Positions 9,641-17,902 of a stretch of DNA of 64,000 nucleotides are shown here, piece by piece (positions within the stretch are counted from its first letter, which is position 1; each line of letters begins with the position of its first letter). Under the pieces are notes generated by a model, which was given only the letters and a program-made list of their open reading frames with translations, was not told the DNA's origin and searched no databases. Both the position numbers and the translations under genes were made by a program. Source of the stretch: Pontibacter pamirensis (lineage in GTDB: Bacteria > Bacteroidota > Bacteroidia > Cytophagales > Hymenobacteraceae); NCBI RefSeq assembly GCF_010015475.1, contig NZ_SSNI01000012.1:113816-177815 (forward strand), given 5' to 3'.

Positions 9641-10123
9641 TTAGAACGGCAGGTCGTCCGGCTCGTCGTTCTGGAAAGCCGATGCTCCGCCGCTGGTGGC
9701 TGTTGCGCCACCACTGTAACTGGCACCTGAAGATGAAGCAGAGGACGAAGAGGATTCCTGATAATTGCCTCCACCGCTGCTGCCATTGTCGTTTCGGCCA
9801 CCCAACATGGTCATGTTGTCGGCAACGATCTCGGTGCTGTAGCGCTGGATGCCTTCTTTGTCCTGGTAATTGTTTGTTCTGAGTCTGCCTTCAATGTACA
9901 CAGAGTTACCTTTTTTCAGGTATTTCTCGGCCACTTCGGCCAGGCCTCTCCACACAACAATGTTGTGCCATTCTGTTCTTTCCTGCTTCTGACCGCTTCT
10001 ATCTTTAAAGCTTTCAGAGGTAGCCATTGGGAAACGGGCGACAGCTACACCGCCTTCTAAGTGACGTACTTCCGGGTCTTTGCCCAGGTTTCCGATCAAA
10101 ATCACTTTGTTTACACTTGCCAT
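9641..10123 (-). CDS. ssb: Single-stranded DNA-binding protein
   Basis: A 160-residue SSB. The OB fold spans about residues 3-105 ([37 protein letters not shown]). It is followed by a Gly/Ser-rich flexible linker and the acidic tail DEPDDLPF, which in this family recruits DNA repair and replication partners. It binds single-stranded DNA as a tetramer in replication, recombination and repair. It sits between gldE and mutY on the same strand, the usual arrangement in Bacteroidota. The 109-base gap to mutY holds a hairpin (CTCCAGC/GCTGGAG near 10155-10174). Confidence 0.96.
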   Translation of the reverse strand: MASVNKVILIGNLGKDPEVRHLEGGVAVARFPMATSESFKDRSGQKQERTEWHNIVVWRGLAEVAEKYLKKGNSVYIEGRLRTNNYQDKEGIQRYSTEIVADNMTMLGGRNDNGSSGGGNYQESSSSSASSSGASYSGGATATSGGASAFQNDEPDDLPF

Positions 10124-10232
10124 GTCTTTTTACGATAATATTTAGTTAAATGGGCTACTCCAGCAACCAAGCTGGAGGCAAAATGGCTTACTAAAACTGA
10201 TAATGCTTTTGCCAGTATAATTAGTTTCAGTC

Positions 10233-11324
10233 TTATAAATATACTAGAATCTTAGCATCTTTCAAATAGCTGTTAATTAAAATTGGCTTTGGCAGGGCCT
10301 CTATTTCTTCAACGTTGAAAGGAGCTAATCTTGTTTCTTTCAGTACCTCCTCTTTTAAACGTGAAATAAGCCTTATCCGGTAAAAACGCGCTGTAATTTT
10401 TTGATGGCTCAGGATATGTTTGTAGTCTTTCTGGGGAGATTGCAAGTACGCTGAATCTGCCTCAAGGCCAGCTTGTTGTAGCTCCTGCACTAAAGTTTCG
10501 ATGGGCAGGTTTTTACCAGGGCTTTCGTACAGGTAGAAGTCGTAAAGGCCCTGCCAGATGTCGCCTTCCAGCCGCTTGCGCAGGTAAAAATCCCCCTCAT
10601 GCTCCAGCACAATGTAATGGAAATAGCGTGGCCGCGCTGCCTTCGCCTTCTTCTTAACAGGCAGTTCCTGCACCATGCCGTTGTTAAAGGCGAAGCAACT
10701 TTGCTGCAGCGGGCAGAACAGGCAGTCGGGCATAACAGGTGTACACTGGATAGCGCCAAACTCCATAATAGCCTGATTATAGGTGTCCGGCGCATCGGCA
10801 GGTACCAGTTCATCAGCCAGCTTCTGGAAAACTTTTCGTGAGGCAGGTACCGCTATATCATCAGAAATACCAAATAAACGGGCCAGCACCCGGAACACGT
10901 TCCCGTCCAGAACCGCCACCTGTTCCTTAAAAGCGAAGGCTGCAATGGCAGCGGCTGTGTAGTTCCCCACCCCCTTCAGCTTAAGCAGTTCCGCAAAGCT
11001 GTCAGGAAACTGCCCGCCATACTGTTCCATCACAATTTTGGCGGTGTGGTGCATGTTGCGTGCTCTGGAGTAATAGCCCAGACCCTGCCACAGGCGCAGT
11101 ACCTCGTCTTCAGGTGCTGCAGCCAGTTGCTGCACGGTAGGGTAGGCTTCCACAAATTTCTGGTAGTAAGGCATGCCCTGTGCCACGCGCGTTTGTTGCA
11201 GGATAACTTCTGATAACCAGATATAATAAGGGTTGGTGGTGTCGCGCCACGGCAGCGGGCGCTTGTGCTGCCCATACCAGCGAAGGAGCGTGTTGACAAA
11301 ATATGCCTGGTTGGGAGTAGCCAT
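10233..11324 (-). CDS. mutY: A/G-specific adenine glycosylase MutY
   Basis: A 363-residue base-excision repair enzyme that removes adenine opposite 8-oxoguanine. The HhH-GPD domain covers roughly residues 25-190 with LPWRDTTNPYYIWLSEVILQQT and the helix-hairpin-helix LKGVGNYTAAA. The [4Fe-4S] ligands follow C-x6-C-x2-C-x5-C in CTPVMPDCLFCPLQQSC. The C-terminal third is the NUDIX-like domain that recognises 8-oxoG (LRKRLEGDIWQGLYDF). Length is typical. It is divergent from the HU gene with a 323-base spacer. A one-mismatch -7 element (AACCTTTG) lies just upstream on the minus strand. Confidence 0.96.
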   Translation of the reverse strand: MATPNQAYFVNTLLRWYGQHKRPLPWRDTTNPYYIWLSEVILQQTRVAQGMPYYQKFVEAYPTVQQLAAAPEDEVLRLWQGLGYYSRARNMHHTAKIVMEQYGGQFPDSFAELLKLKGVGNYTAAAIAAFAFKEQVAVLDGNVFRVLARLFGISDDIAVPASRKVFQKLADELVPADAPDTYNQAIMEFGAIQCTPVMPDCLFCPLQQSCFAFNNGMVQELPVKKKAKAARPRYFHYIVLEHEGDFYLRKRLEGDIWQGLYDFYLYESPGKNLPIETLVQELQQAGLEADSAYLQSPQKDYKHILSHQKITARFYRIRLISRLKEEVLKETRLAPFNVEEIEALPKPILINSYLKDAKILVYL

Positions 11325-11554
11325 GGTTAAAAGTATAAATACAAAGGTTTTAAGTTGATGGAACAGGTCAAAGAACGTAAATGTTTACCCATGGTACAAC
11401 ACTGATTTATGTTGCCTGAGGCTGAAATATAAACCTTTGCATCGCGTTATGGGGTGGTGCCAAAGTCATAAGAAGGAGTTTCAGAAGGCTAAAGTAGTGC
11501 GTATGAGGGACTAATAATTTATCGGGAATGCTTTTACTTGTCGAAAAGTAAATT

Positions 11555-11562
11555 TACCTTTG
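11555..11562 (+). promoter_or_regulatory. Promoter -7 element (TACCTTTG) for HU, in the 323-base mutY-HU spacer
   Basis: TACCTTTG matches the Bacteroidota -7 consensus and would place transcription start near 11568, giving an 80-base leader. A T-rich stretch sits at the -33 distance but no exact TTG. The leader holds a small hairpin AGCGAG-CTAT-CTCGCT (11580-11595). A second, weaker AACCTTTG lies near 11430 in the same spacer. Nothing else is recognisable between 11325 and 11647. Confidence 0.65.
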
Positions 11563-11647
11563 TGCCCCGAAAACGACGAAGCGAGCTATCTCGCTGACAC
11601 TAAAGTATTGAAAGTTAACTTATTATTAATTATATAAATCTAAGAAA

Positions 11648-11953
11648 GTGACTAAAGCAGAAGTAATATCAGAGGTTGCTGATAAAACAGGGATTGATAA
11701 GGCGGATGTACAGGCTACAGTAGAGGCTTTTTTCAAAGTTATTAAAGACTCTATGGCTGATGGTAACAACATCTACGTGCGAGGTTTTGGTAGCTTTGTG
11801 AACAAGAAGCGTGCGAAAAAAGTAGCTCGTAACATTTCTAAAAACACATCTATCATCATCGACGAGCATTTTATCCCAAGCTTCAAGCCATCGAAGACCT
11901 TCATCCAGAAGATCAAAAACAGCAAGAAAATCCAGGAGTTAGCTCATTCTTAA
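11648..11953 (+). CDS. HU-family DNA-binding protein
   Basis: A 101-residue histone-like protein that bends and compacts DNA. The fold is visible as TKAEVISEVADKTGI, VQATVEAFFKVI, the IYVRGFGSF strand, and the arm region ending in FIPSFKPSKTF. It starts with GTG at 11648, preceded by an A-rich leader rather than a Shine-Dalgarno sequence. The arm is slightly diverged from E. coli HU (NISKNTSIIIDEHFIPSF rather than the TGEEI form), as seen in Bacteroidota HU proteins. It is the first gene of a plus-strand run (HU, TPR protein, mini-gene, ribonuclease G). Confidence 0.93.
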   Translation: MTKAEVISEVADKTGIDKADVQATVEAFFKVIKDSMADGNNIYVRGFGSFVNKKRAKKVARNISKNTSIIIDEHFIPSFKPSKTFIQKIKNSKKIQELAHS

Positions 11954-11960
11954 TTTTTTG

Positions 11961-11968
11961 TATCTTTG
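11961..11968 (+). promoter_or_regulatory. Possible -7 element (TATCTTTG) for the TPR gene
   Basis: TATCTTTG just after the HU stop codon, about 50 bases before the TPR gene start. The -33 region is poor (TTAG). It may add an internal start to the HU operon. Confidence 0.4.
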
Positions 11969-12015
11969 CTGATCTAAATTGCTTTACATCAGCATACAAC
12001 CTTTAGGTAAAAAGA

Positions 12016-12882
12016 ATGTCACGGTCACAAATATTGATAGTTGTTGCAGCCATCGTGTTGGTAGCGGTTATGTTCTTTTTGCCTAAAGTAATTGTAAACG
12101 AAGAAGACAAAGGTAACTTTGCCACAGGCGAAACCGCGGCAGCTACGCCGGAAGGTCACTCAGAAGATGATGGACATGACCATGGAGCAGCGGAAGGTGG
12201 TGCTGCAGATGTGCACGTGACCGCTTCTCCGGAGCAACTGATGGAACTGGCTACAGCACGTGCCAGGTTTAACAAGACTACCGACGCGCAGGCACGTATG
12301 CGAATAGCTACAGAGTTGGCTGAGGCTTATGCTACTGCTAACAAGTACGACAGTGCCGGATATTACTATGAAGTTGCAGCAGAAGCCCGTGGAGGCGAGA
12401 AAAGCTACAAGAAAGCCGGCGATGCGTACTATGAGGCATTTACTTTTGCGGCAACGCAGGACCGTGCCGGTCAACTTGGCGCTAAAGCACGCGAAATGTA
12501 TGAGCAGGTGCTGAAGAACAATCCTTCAGAGCTTGATGCAAAAACAAACCTGGCAATGACGTATATCGCCAGCAGCAATCCTATGCAGGGGATTACACTG
12601 CTGCGGGAGGTTCTTGCATCAGACCCGAATAACGAGAAGGCGCTGTTTAACCTGGGCATTCTGTCTATCCAGTCCAGGCAGTATGACAAAGCTGTAGAGC
12701 GATTTCAGAAGCTTGTGTCTGTTAACCCGTCACACTTAGAGGGAACCTTCTACCTAGCCGTGTCGTTGGCAGAGACAGGGGAAAACGAAGAAGCGAAGGC
12801 CTTGTTTAACAAGGTAAAGAGTATGAGCACCGACCCTGCACTGGCAGCCTCCGTGGATGAGTACCTGGCAAAACTGAATTAG
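12016..12882 (+). CDS. Membrane-anchored tetratricopeptide repeat protein
   Basis: A 288-residue protein with one N-terminal transmembrane helix (about residues 5-24, ILIVVAAIVLVAVMFF), an acidic His-rich linker (EGHSEDDGHDHG, about residues 49-60), and a C-terminal helical solenoid of TPR-like repeats from about residue 85, the clearest being NNPSELDAKTNLAMTYIAS, DPNNEKALFNLGILSI and NPSHLEGTFYLAVSLAE. No lipobox is visible, so it is likely tethered to the inner membrane with repeats in the periplasm. TPR proteins mediate protein-protein contacts; the partner is unknown. The position between HU and ribonuclease G seems conserved in related genomes as I recall it. The His/Asp-rich linker might bind metal, but this is speculation. 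Confidence 0.85.
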   Translation: MSRSQILIVVAAIVLVAVMFFLPKVIVNEEDKGNFATGETAAATPEGHSEDDGHDHGAAEGGAADVHVTASPEQLMELATARARFNKTTDAQARMRIATELAEAYATANKYDSAGYYYEVAAEARGGEKSYKKAGDAYYEAFTFAATQDRAGQLGAKAREMYEQVLKNNPSELDAKTNLAMTYIASSNPMQGITLLREVLASDPNNEKALFNLGILSIQSRQYDKAVERFQKLVSVNPSHLEGTFYLAVSLAETGENEEAKALFNKVKSMSTDPALAASVDEYLAKLN

Positions 12883-12922
12883 AGAATTTAAAAAAAAATT
12901 ATACAACGAAAACTACAAGACT

Positions 12923-13012
12923 ATGCCTTGCGGAAAAAAAAGAAAAAGACATAAAATAGCTACTCACAAGAGAAAGAAGCGCTTAAGAAAGAACAGACAT
13001 AAGAAGAAGTAA
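12923..13012 (+). CDS. 29-residue basic protein with AURKAIP1/COX24-like sequence
   Basis: A very small gene encoding MPCGKKRKRHKIATHKRKKR followed by LRKNRHKKK. Seventeen of 29 residues are Lys or Arg. The KRKRHKxxTHKRKKRLRKNRHKKK pattern is that of the AURKAIP1/COX24 C-terminal domain, known from the mitochondrial small-subunit protein mS38, and of small conserved proteins in Bacteroidota. Such a peptide would probably bind rRNA and act as a small ribosomal protein; this is inference from family resemblance. It lies 40 bases after the TPR gene and is followed directly by a terminator hairpin. Start ATG 12923 has an upstream A-rich leader. It is shorter than most gene-calling thresholds. Confidence 0.8.
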   Translation: MPCGKKRKRHKIATHKRKKRLRKNRHKKK

Positions 13013-13030
13013 TTTCTTCTAGTGTTTTAA

Positions 13031-13060
13031 GGCCCACTTTGCTTTGCAAATGTGGGCTTT
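13031..13060 (+). terminator. Hairpin after the 29-residue gene
   Basis: GCCCAC..TTTGC and GCAAA..TGTGGGC pair with a small bulge; the T-run is weak (TTTGGT). May separate the HU operon from ribonuclease G or act as a partial terminator. Confidence 0.6.
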
Positions 13061-13095
13061 GGTCTTATACATCCTAAATAACCATTTGAGAAAAA

Positions 13096-14688
13096 TTGAG
13101 TAACGAACTGATTATCAATTCTACTCAAGATGGGGAACGCATTGCGCTTTTACAGGACAAACGCCTGGTAGAGTATCACTTCGAGTCGAAAGACACAGAT
13201 TATACGGTAGGTGATATTTTTCTGGGTACTGTAAAAAAAGTAATGCCTGGCCTAAACGCTGCTTTTATTGATATTGGCTACCAGAAGGATGCATTCCTGC
13301 ATTACCATGATCTGGGAGCGAATGTGAGAACACTGAACAAATATGTTAAAGCAGCGCAAACACAGAAGAACGCATCACCAAAGCTCAACCAGGCAAAGTT
13401 TGAGCCCGAGATAGACAAACTCGGAAAAATGGCTGATGTCCTTAAAAAAGGGCAGCAGTTGTTGGTGCAAATCGTAAAAGAGCCAATTTCTACCAAAGGC
13501 CCGCGCCTTTCCTGCGAGATATCGCTGGCTGGACGATACCTGGTCCTCGTGCCGTTTTCGAATACGGTAAGTGTGTCCAAGAAAATCGTGAGCAAGGAAG
13601 AGCGCACGCGCCTGAAGCGACTGATCACCTCCATTAAGCCAGAGAATTTTGGCGTAATTATCAGGACAGTGGCAGAAGGACGTGATGTGGCAGAGCTCGA
13701 CAGAGACCTGCGCAACATGGTCGCGAACTGGGAGGAAGGCTTTAAAACGCTTCGGATAGCAAAACCAAATGATAAAATTATTGGTGAGCTGAACCGTTCT
13801 TCATCCATCTTGAGGGATTTATTAAACGAGAGCTTTGACAACATAGTAGTAGACGATACGGCGCTCTATGACGACATCAAAGCATACATCAGTAGCATTG
13901 CCCCGGATAAGTTAAACATCCTGAAGCATTATACTGGTAAAACCAAGACCTTTGAACACTTTAACATTGAGAAACAGCTAAAGTCTGCTTTCGGTAAAAC
14001 AGTGACCATACCAGGCGGCGGATACCTGGTGATAGAGCACACCGAAGCACTGCACGTAGTAGATGTTAACAGTGGGAACAAATCCAATACCGAAACCGAT
14101 CAGGAGGCGACTGCGCTGAACGTGAACATGACGGCAGCCAAAGAAGTGGCCCGCCAGATGCGCCTCCGGGATATAGGTGGTATCATTGTAGTGGACTTCA
14201 TTGATATGAAGTCTCCGGAAAACCGCCAGAAAGTGTATGAGGTGGTGAAGGAGGAAATGAAAAAAGATCGATCCAGATCGACTGTACTCCCCATCTCAAA
14301 ATTTGGCCTGATGCAAATTACAAGACAGCGTGTAAGGCCTGAACAAAACATTGTAACCGGGGAAGTTTGCCCTACCTGCAACGGCACCGGTAAAATAACG
14401 GCCAGTATACTGGTGACAGATGAAATTGAGGCAGCGGTAGACGACCTGCTGACCAGCCACAACCACAAAAGCCTGACGCTTTACCTGCATCCTTTCCTGT
14501 ATACCTACTATACAAAAGGATTGATGTCACGGCAGATGAAGTGGTTCTTTAAATACTTTAAGTGGGTAACGCTTGTAAAAGACACTTCGCTGGGCATCAT
14601 GGATTTTAAAGTGATGGACGACCGGGGGGAAGAGATTGAACTGCGCGCTGCATTAGCAGAAGTGAGTGTAGTAGCAGATGAAGTATAA
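13096..14688 (+). CDS. rng: Ribonuclease E/G family endoribonuclease
   Basis: A 530-residue RNase G-type enzyme that processes rRNA precursors and degrades mRNA. The S1 domain lies at about residues 38-130 (GDIFLGTVKKVMPGLNAAFIDIG). The RNase H-like and 5'-sensor region follows (KEPISTKGPRLS), and the catalytic DNase I-like portion includes LHVVDVNSGN and IGGIIVVDFIDM, whose Asp residues bind magnesium. The Zn-link CPTCNGTGKI is present. There is no long C-terminal scaffold as in RNase E, so G-type is preferred. The start is TTG at 13096, since no nearby ATG or GTG fits the conserved N-terminus; this is unusual. Preceded by a hairpin and followed by a strong terminator. Confidence 0.94.
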   Translation: MSNELIINSTQDGERIALLQDKRLVEYHFESKDTDYTVGDIFLGTVKKVMPGLNAAFIDIGYQKDAFLHYHDLGANVRTLNKYVKAAQTQKNASPKLNQAKFEPEIDKLGKMADVLKKGQQLLVQIVKEPISTKGPRLSCEISLAGRYLVLVPFSNTVSVSKKIVSKEERTRLKRLITSIKPENFGVIIRTVAEGRDVAELDRDLRNMVANWEEGFKTLRIAKPNDKIIGELNRSSSILRDLLNESFDNIVVDDTALYDDIKAYISSIAPDKLNILKHYTGKTKTFEHFNIEKQLKSAFGKTVTIPGGGYLVIEHTEALHVVDVNSGNKSNTETDQEATALNVNMTAAKEVARQMRLRDIGGIIVVDFIDMKSPENRQKVYEVVKEEMKKDRSRSTVLPISKFGLMQITRQRVRPEQNIVTGEVCPTCNGTGKITASILVTDEIEAAVDDLLTSHNHKSLTLYLHPFLYTYYTKGLMSRQMKWFFKYFKWVTLVKDTSLGIMDFKVMDDRGEEIELRAALAEVSVVADEV

Positions 14689-14700
14689 TATTGTAGTAAA

Positions 14701-14740
14701 AGAAAAGCCGCTCCGATAGTTAATCGGAGCGGCTTTTCTT
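14701..14740 (+). terminator. Strong terminator after ribonuclease G (bidirectional)
   Basis: AGAAAAGCCGCTCCGA and TCGGAGCGGCTTTTCT form a 16-base stem with a 7-base loop, with A and T tracts on both sides. It can serve both convergent genes. Confidence 0.92.
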
Positions 14741-14761
14741 TATTGATGTATGGTATAGCTG

Positions 14762-15421
14762 CTAAAACTTCACCCCAAAATCGATGGAAACACCATTGTT
14801 TTTCAAAGATATGTTCTTGTCACCAAGCCGATCTTCATAAAAATTGTCAATGTCAGTAAGGCCACGGTGGTAAGTAAGGCCACCAAAGAGTTTCGTGCTC
14901 TGGCCAAGTTGAAACTCAACACCACCTCCTAACAAAACATCAGCCTCAAAAATATTAAAGCGTTTGATAATCTTTTCGCCATTAATTACTTTTTTGCCAT
15001 CTACCTGCGCAGCTACTTTTGTATTAAGGGATCCTCCTACCTGGAAGTAGGCAATAGTACCTGGCGCTATTTCGTTAGTAAATAGCTTTAAAGAAATTGG
15101 TAATTCAATGTACTGTATTGTTAAATCGTCTTTTTCCGTGAAAGGGTTCCCATTAGTATCTGTGTCAGTAAAAGTAATCTCCGCACCTTTGCCACGGTAA
15201 ATCAAACCAGTGCTAAAAGCATAGTTCTGTGCAAAAAAGTAGTCCGCTACTACTCCTACACCAAGGCGCAGGTTGCTACTTTCCTTTTCAAAATTGTACC
15301 TGTCTTCTGCAATAAAGCGGTTGCCAGCTATAGTTGGCGATACCATCAGTCCAATCTCAATCTGCGCCATCGCCGAAAATCCAGCGACTAAAAACAGCAT
15401 GAGGAGTGTAAGTTTTTTCAT
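14762..15421 (-). CDS. Outer membrane beta-barrel protein (OMP_b-brl type)
   Basis: A 219-residue protein with a Sec signal peptide (MKKLTLLMLFLVAGFSAMAQ). The mature chain has alternating aromatic/hydrophobic beta strands and ends in GVSIDFGVKF, a C-terminal aromatic residue typical of barrels recognised by BamA. Segments such as YFFAQNYAFSTGLIYRGKG, IQYIELPISLKLF and GTIAYFQVGG match small porin-family barrels (PF13568-like) common in Bacteroidota. It resembles the three barrel genes near 38.3-40.7 kb. Function (porin, adhesin or structural) is unknown. Start ATG 15421 gives the full signal peptide. Confidence 0.88.
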   Translation of the reverse strand: MKKLTLLMLFLVAGFSAMAQIEIGLMVSPTIAGNRFIAEDRYNFEKESSNLRLGVGVVADYFFAQNYAFSTGLIYRGKGAEITFTDTDTNGNPFTEKDDLTIQYIELPISLKLFTNEIAPGTIAYFQVGGSLNTKVAAQVDGKKVINGEKIIKRFNIFEADVLLGGGVEFQLGQSTKLFGGLTYHRGLTDIDNFYEDRLGDKNISLKNNGVSIDFGVKF

Positions 15422-15470
15422 AAGTGTGGTTAAATTATTCTATGTGTTACTCTAATACGAAGGAACCCCC

Positions 15471-15478
15471 TATTTTTG
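15471..15478 (+). promoter_or_regulatory. Promoter -7 element (TATTTTTG) for gldB
   Basis: Exact TAnnTTTG match, with TTA at the -33 distance. Transcription would start near 15485, just before ATG 15496. This supports the shorter start over the open frame from 15424. Confidence 0.6.
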
Positions 15479-15495
15479 TACAAAGATACGCAACA

Positions 15496-16500
15496 ATGTA
15501 TTACAGATTTCTATTATTAGCAACACTTCTAGTCGCTTTCGGATGCAAAAACGAAGGCTGTGAATTACCTGATGGAATAGCCAATGTACCCGTAACGGTG
15601 CAAATTGAACGGCTGGAGAAACCATTTTTTGACGCGAATTCCCCGCAGGATGTGGCAGCTTTCTTAAAGGCTAATCCGCTTTTCGCTGAAAAGTACCTAC
15701 AGGCAGGCAATCAGCCCCCGGATTCCCCACTGCTCACTTCTTTGTACGATATGGCCACGAACCCGGCCCTCGACTCCCTGGCCCAACAGGCTTCCCAGCG
15801 CTTCGGGGATATGGAGGAGGAACAGCAGCAATTGGAGAACGCGTTTAAAGTGGTGAAATTTCACTACCCAGAGTTTTATGTGCCGGAGGTAAAGACGTTT
15901 GTAACAGGGCTTGGTACGATGGGTAACGACTTGTTTGTGTCAGACAGCCTGCTGGTTTTCGGATTGGACTATTTTATCGGTAAATCTGCTAGCTACCGCC
16001 CGCAGGTGTATGATTATATTCTGAGCCGCTATGAGCGGGAGAAAATGGTGCCGGCGGCGATGCTCCTGCTTTCGGACCGCTACAATAGAACAAATGTTTC
16101 TGAAAGAACACTCCTCGCTGAAATGCTGAACATAGGAAAGGCATATTATTTTGTAGAAACGGTATTGCCCTGTACGGCTGACTCAGCCATCATCAGCTAT
16201 ACGAGTCAGCAGATAGCAGATGTGAACCGCAACGAAGGCCGCATCTGGGCGCACTTTATTGAAAAGAGCCTGCTATATGAAAAGGCACCTTTTGTAGTGA
16301 ATAAGTACGTCGGGGAGCGCCCTAATACACCTGAAATAGATCCAACTGCCCCGGGGCGTATCGGGGCATGGGTGGGCTGGCAAATTGTGCGAAAATACAT
16401 GGAGCGAAACCCGGAAGTAACGCTGCCAGAATTAATGGCCGATACTGACTACCGCAAGATATTCAACCAATCGAAGTATAAGCCGGAGAGACGGCGATAA
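15496..16500 (+). CDS. gldB: Gliding motility lipoprotein GldB
   Basis: A 334-residue lipoprotein of the GldB family, needed for gliding in F. johnsoniae. The short signal (YYRFLLLATLLVAFGC) places lipidated Cys at about residue 17. The body shows GldB-like segments including FFDANSPQDVAAFLKANP, FHYPEFYVPEVKTFVTGL, the DYFIGK segment, GRIWAHFIEKSLLYE and the C-terminal PGRIGAWVGWQIVRKYMERNP. The frame is open to 15424, but the -7 promoter element at 15471 and the signal peptide favour ATG 15496. It is separated from gldD and gldE by about 6 kb of DNA maintenance genes. The last part is followed by AT-rich intergenic repeats. Confidence 0.92.
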   Translation: MYYRFLLLATLLVAFGCKNEGCELPDGIANVPVTVQIERLEKPFFDANSPQDVAAFLKANPLFAEKYLQAGNQPPDSPLLTSLYDMATNPALDSLAQQASQRFGDMEEEQQQLENAFKVVKFHYPEFYVPEVKTFVTGLGTMGNDLFVSDSLLVFGLDYFIGKSASYRPQVYDYILSRYEREKMVPAAMLLLSDRYNRTNVSERTLLAEMLNIGKAYYFVETVLPCTADSAIISYTSQQIADVNRNEGRIWAHFIEKSLLYEKAPFVVNKYVGERPNTPEIDPTAPGRIGAWVGWQIVRKYMERNPEVTLPELMADTDYRKIFNQSKYKPERRR

Positions 16501-16501
16501 G

Positions 16502-16628
16502 CTTGATTCTTGATTGCTAAATAGCTTAATTGTTGAATTGTTAAATAGTTGGATTATGTAGGAAAAAGATTTTAGCTCAAGAATGCATCAGAACAACAAT
16601 TTGACAATCAAGCAATACAACAATTTAT
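16502..16628. repeat. Intergenic TTGATTGTTGAATTGTT-type inverted repeat
   Basis: The left part contains TTAATTGTTGAATTGTTAAA and the right part the inverse-oriented ACAATTTGACAATCAAGCAA. Arms are imperfect and AT-rich. Very similar sequence occurs at 54240-54336 upstream of a PfkB kinase gene, so this is a dispersed repeat family rather than a gene-specific site. Confidence 0.6.
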
Positions 16629-16629
16629 A

Positions 16630-17826
16630 ATGCACATTGCCGTACTAAACCAGCACCACAACACTCCTGATTGCCCCGCTACCGCCCGCCATTATACCTA
16701 CCTAGAGTACCTGGCCCAAAAGCATCGGGTTAGCCTGGTGGCAAGTGATGCATGGCGGAGAACATGTATTGCAGATAATCATACCTGGGTGCCGGAAGGG
16801 GTAGAACTACACGAGAGCCATGTGCCCTACGAAAACAAAATGGGTATACGGCAGCGCCTGAAGTCCTTTGTAGGTTTTGCCGGCAGTGCGTTTAAAATGA
16901 CGATGCAGTTGCAGAAGCCTGATGTCATCTGGGCTGTTTCTACGCCACTTACTACACCCTGGGTAGCAGCGCAGGTGGCAAGGTTACGCGGGGTGCCCTG
17001 GGTATTTGAGGTGCAGGACCTCTGGCCCAGCTTCCCGATTGCGATGGGCGCTGTAAAAAATAAATGGATGCAACGGAGGTTGTACAGGTTAGAGAAAAGC
17101 CTTTACCGCAGTGCCAGCCATATTATCACGCTCTCCCCGGACATGACAGAGTATGTGGTTGGGCGGGGCATTAGCCGCGAAAAGATTACCACCAACTACA
17201 ACGGCACGAACCTGGAGATGGTGGAAGCTGTGCGGCCGGAGGAGGTGGAGGCATTGCGCCATAAGCATCAGCTACAGGATAAGCAGGTGGTGTTGTACGC
17301 CGGCACATATGGCCGGGCAAATGATATGCCCACCATGCTACAGGTTATAGAAAGCTTAGCCGGGGAGCAGCAAATTCGCTTTGTGTTTGTCGGTGCCGGG
17401 TACTATGAGCCGCAATTGCAGGAACTAGCGAAGCGGGTGCCCAACTTGTTGCTTTTACCACCACAGCCCCGCACTGAAATATTCAAACTATTTAAGCTGG
17501 CTGACCTTTCGGTCGTTTCCTTCAACGATCTGCCGATATTAGCTACCAACTCTCCGGCTAAGATGTACGATAGCCTTGCCAGTGCTACTCCGGTGCTGGT
17601 AACGAACCCCGGCTGGACAAAAACGTTTCTTGAAGAGCATAGCTGTGGCTGGTTTGCACCAGCGGAACAACCTTCGGCTATAGCGCAGAAGGTAAAGGAA
17701 TTGCTGGCGCAGCCGCAGGAGTTACAAGCAGCAGGTGCACGTGGTGCAGCCATCGCCAGAAAGTTATTTGATCGGCAACAGCTGGTACGGCAGGTAGAAA
17801 AGGTGCTGGAGCAGGTAGCCCGGTGA
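16630..17826 (+). CDS. Glycosyltransferase family 4, WbuB/exopolysaccharide type
   Basis: A 398-residue GT-B fold enzyme. The N-terminal domain has the acceptor-side YTYLEYLAQKHRVSLVA and the FEVQDLWPSFPIAMG motif typical of WbuB-like transferases. The C-terminal nucleotide-sugar domain includes VVLYAGTYGRANDMPTML, FVFVGAGYYEPQL, and the PAKMYDSLASATPVLVT segment where GT4 enzymes keep the E/D-x7-E-like donor site. No transmembrane helix is evident. It probably adds a sugar to a polysaccharide or glycolipid intermediate; the substrate is unknown. It stands alone rather than in a polysaccharide cluster. ATG 16630 follows the AT-rich repeat. Confidence 0.88.
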   Translation: MHIAVLNQHHNTPDCPATARHYTYLEYLAQKHRVSLVASDAWRRTCIADNHTWVPEGVELHESHVPYENKMGIRQRLKSFVGFAGSAFKMTMQLQKPDVIWAVSTPLTTPWVAAQVARLRGVPWVFEVQDLWPSFPIAMGAVKNKWMQRRLYRLEKSLYRSASHIITLSPDMTEYVVGRGISREKITTNYNGTNLEMVEAVRPEEVEALRHKHQLQDKQVVLYAGTYGRANDMPTMLQVIESLAGEQQIRFVFVGAGYYEPQLQELAKRVPNLLLLPPQPRTEIFKLFKLADLSVVSFNDLPILATNSPAKMYDSLASATPVLVTNPGWTKTFLEEHSCGWFAPAEQPSAIAQKVKELLAQPQELQAAGARGAAIARKLFDRQQLVRQVEKVLEQVAR

Positions 17827-17863
17827 TTTTTTTTAACTGAACGCACCTGTTGTTACTAAAAAG

Positions 17864-17897
17864 AGAGCAGGCAAACCTATTGCAGCCTACCTGCTCT
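17864..17897. terminator. Shared hairpin between convergent genes
   Basis: AGAGCAGG and CCTGCTCT arms separated by 18 bases, between the GT4 and oxidoreductase stop codons. No good T-run on the plus strand, so strength is uncertain. Confidence 0.55.
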
Positions 17898-17902
17898 GGA
17901 AT

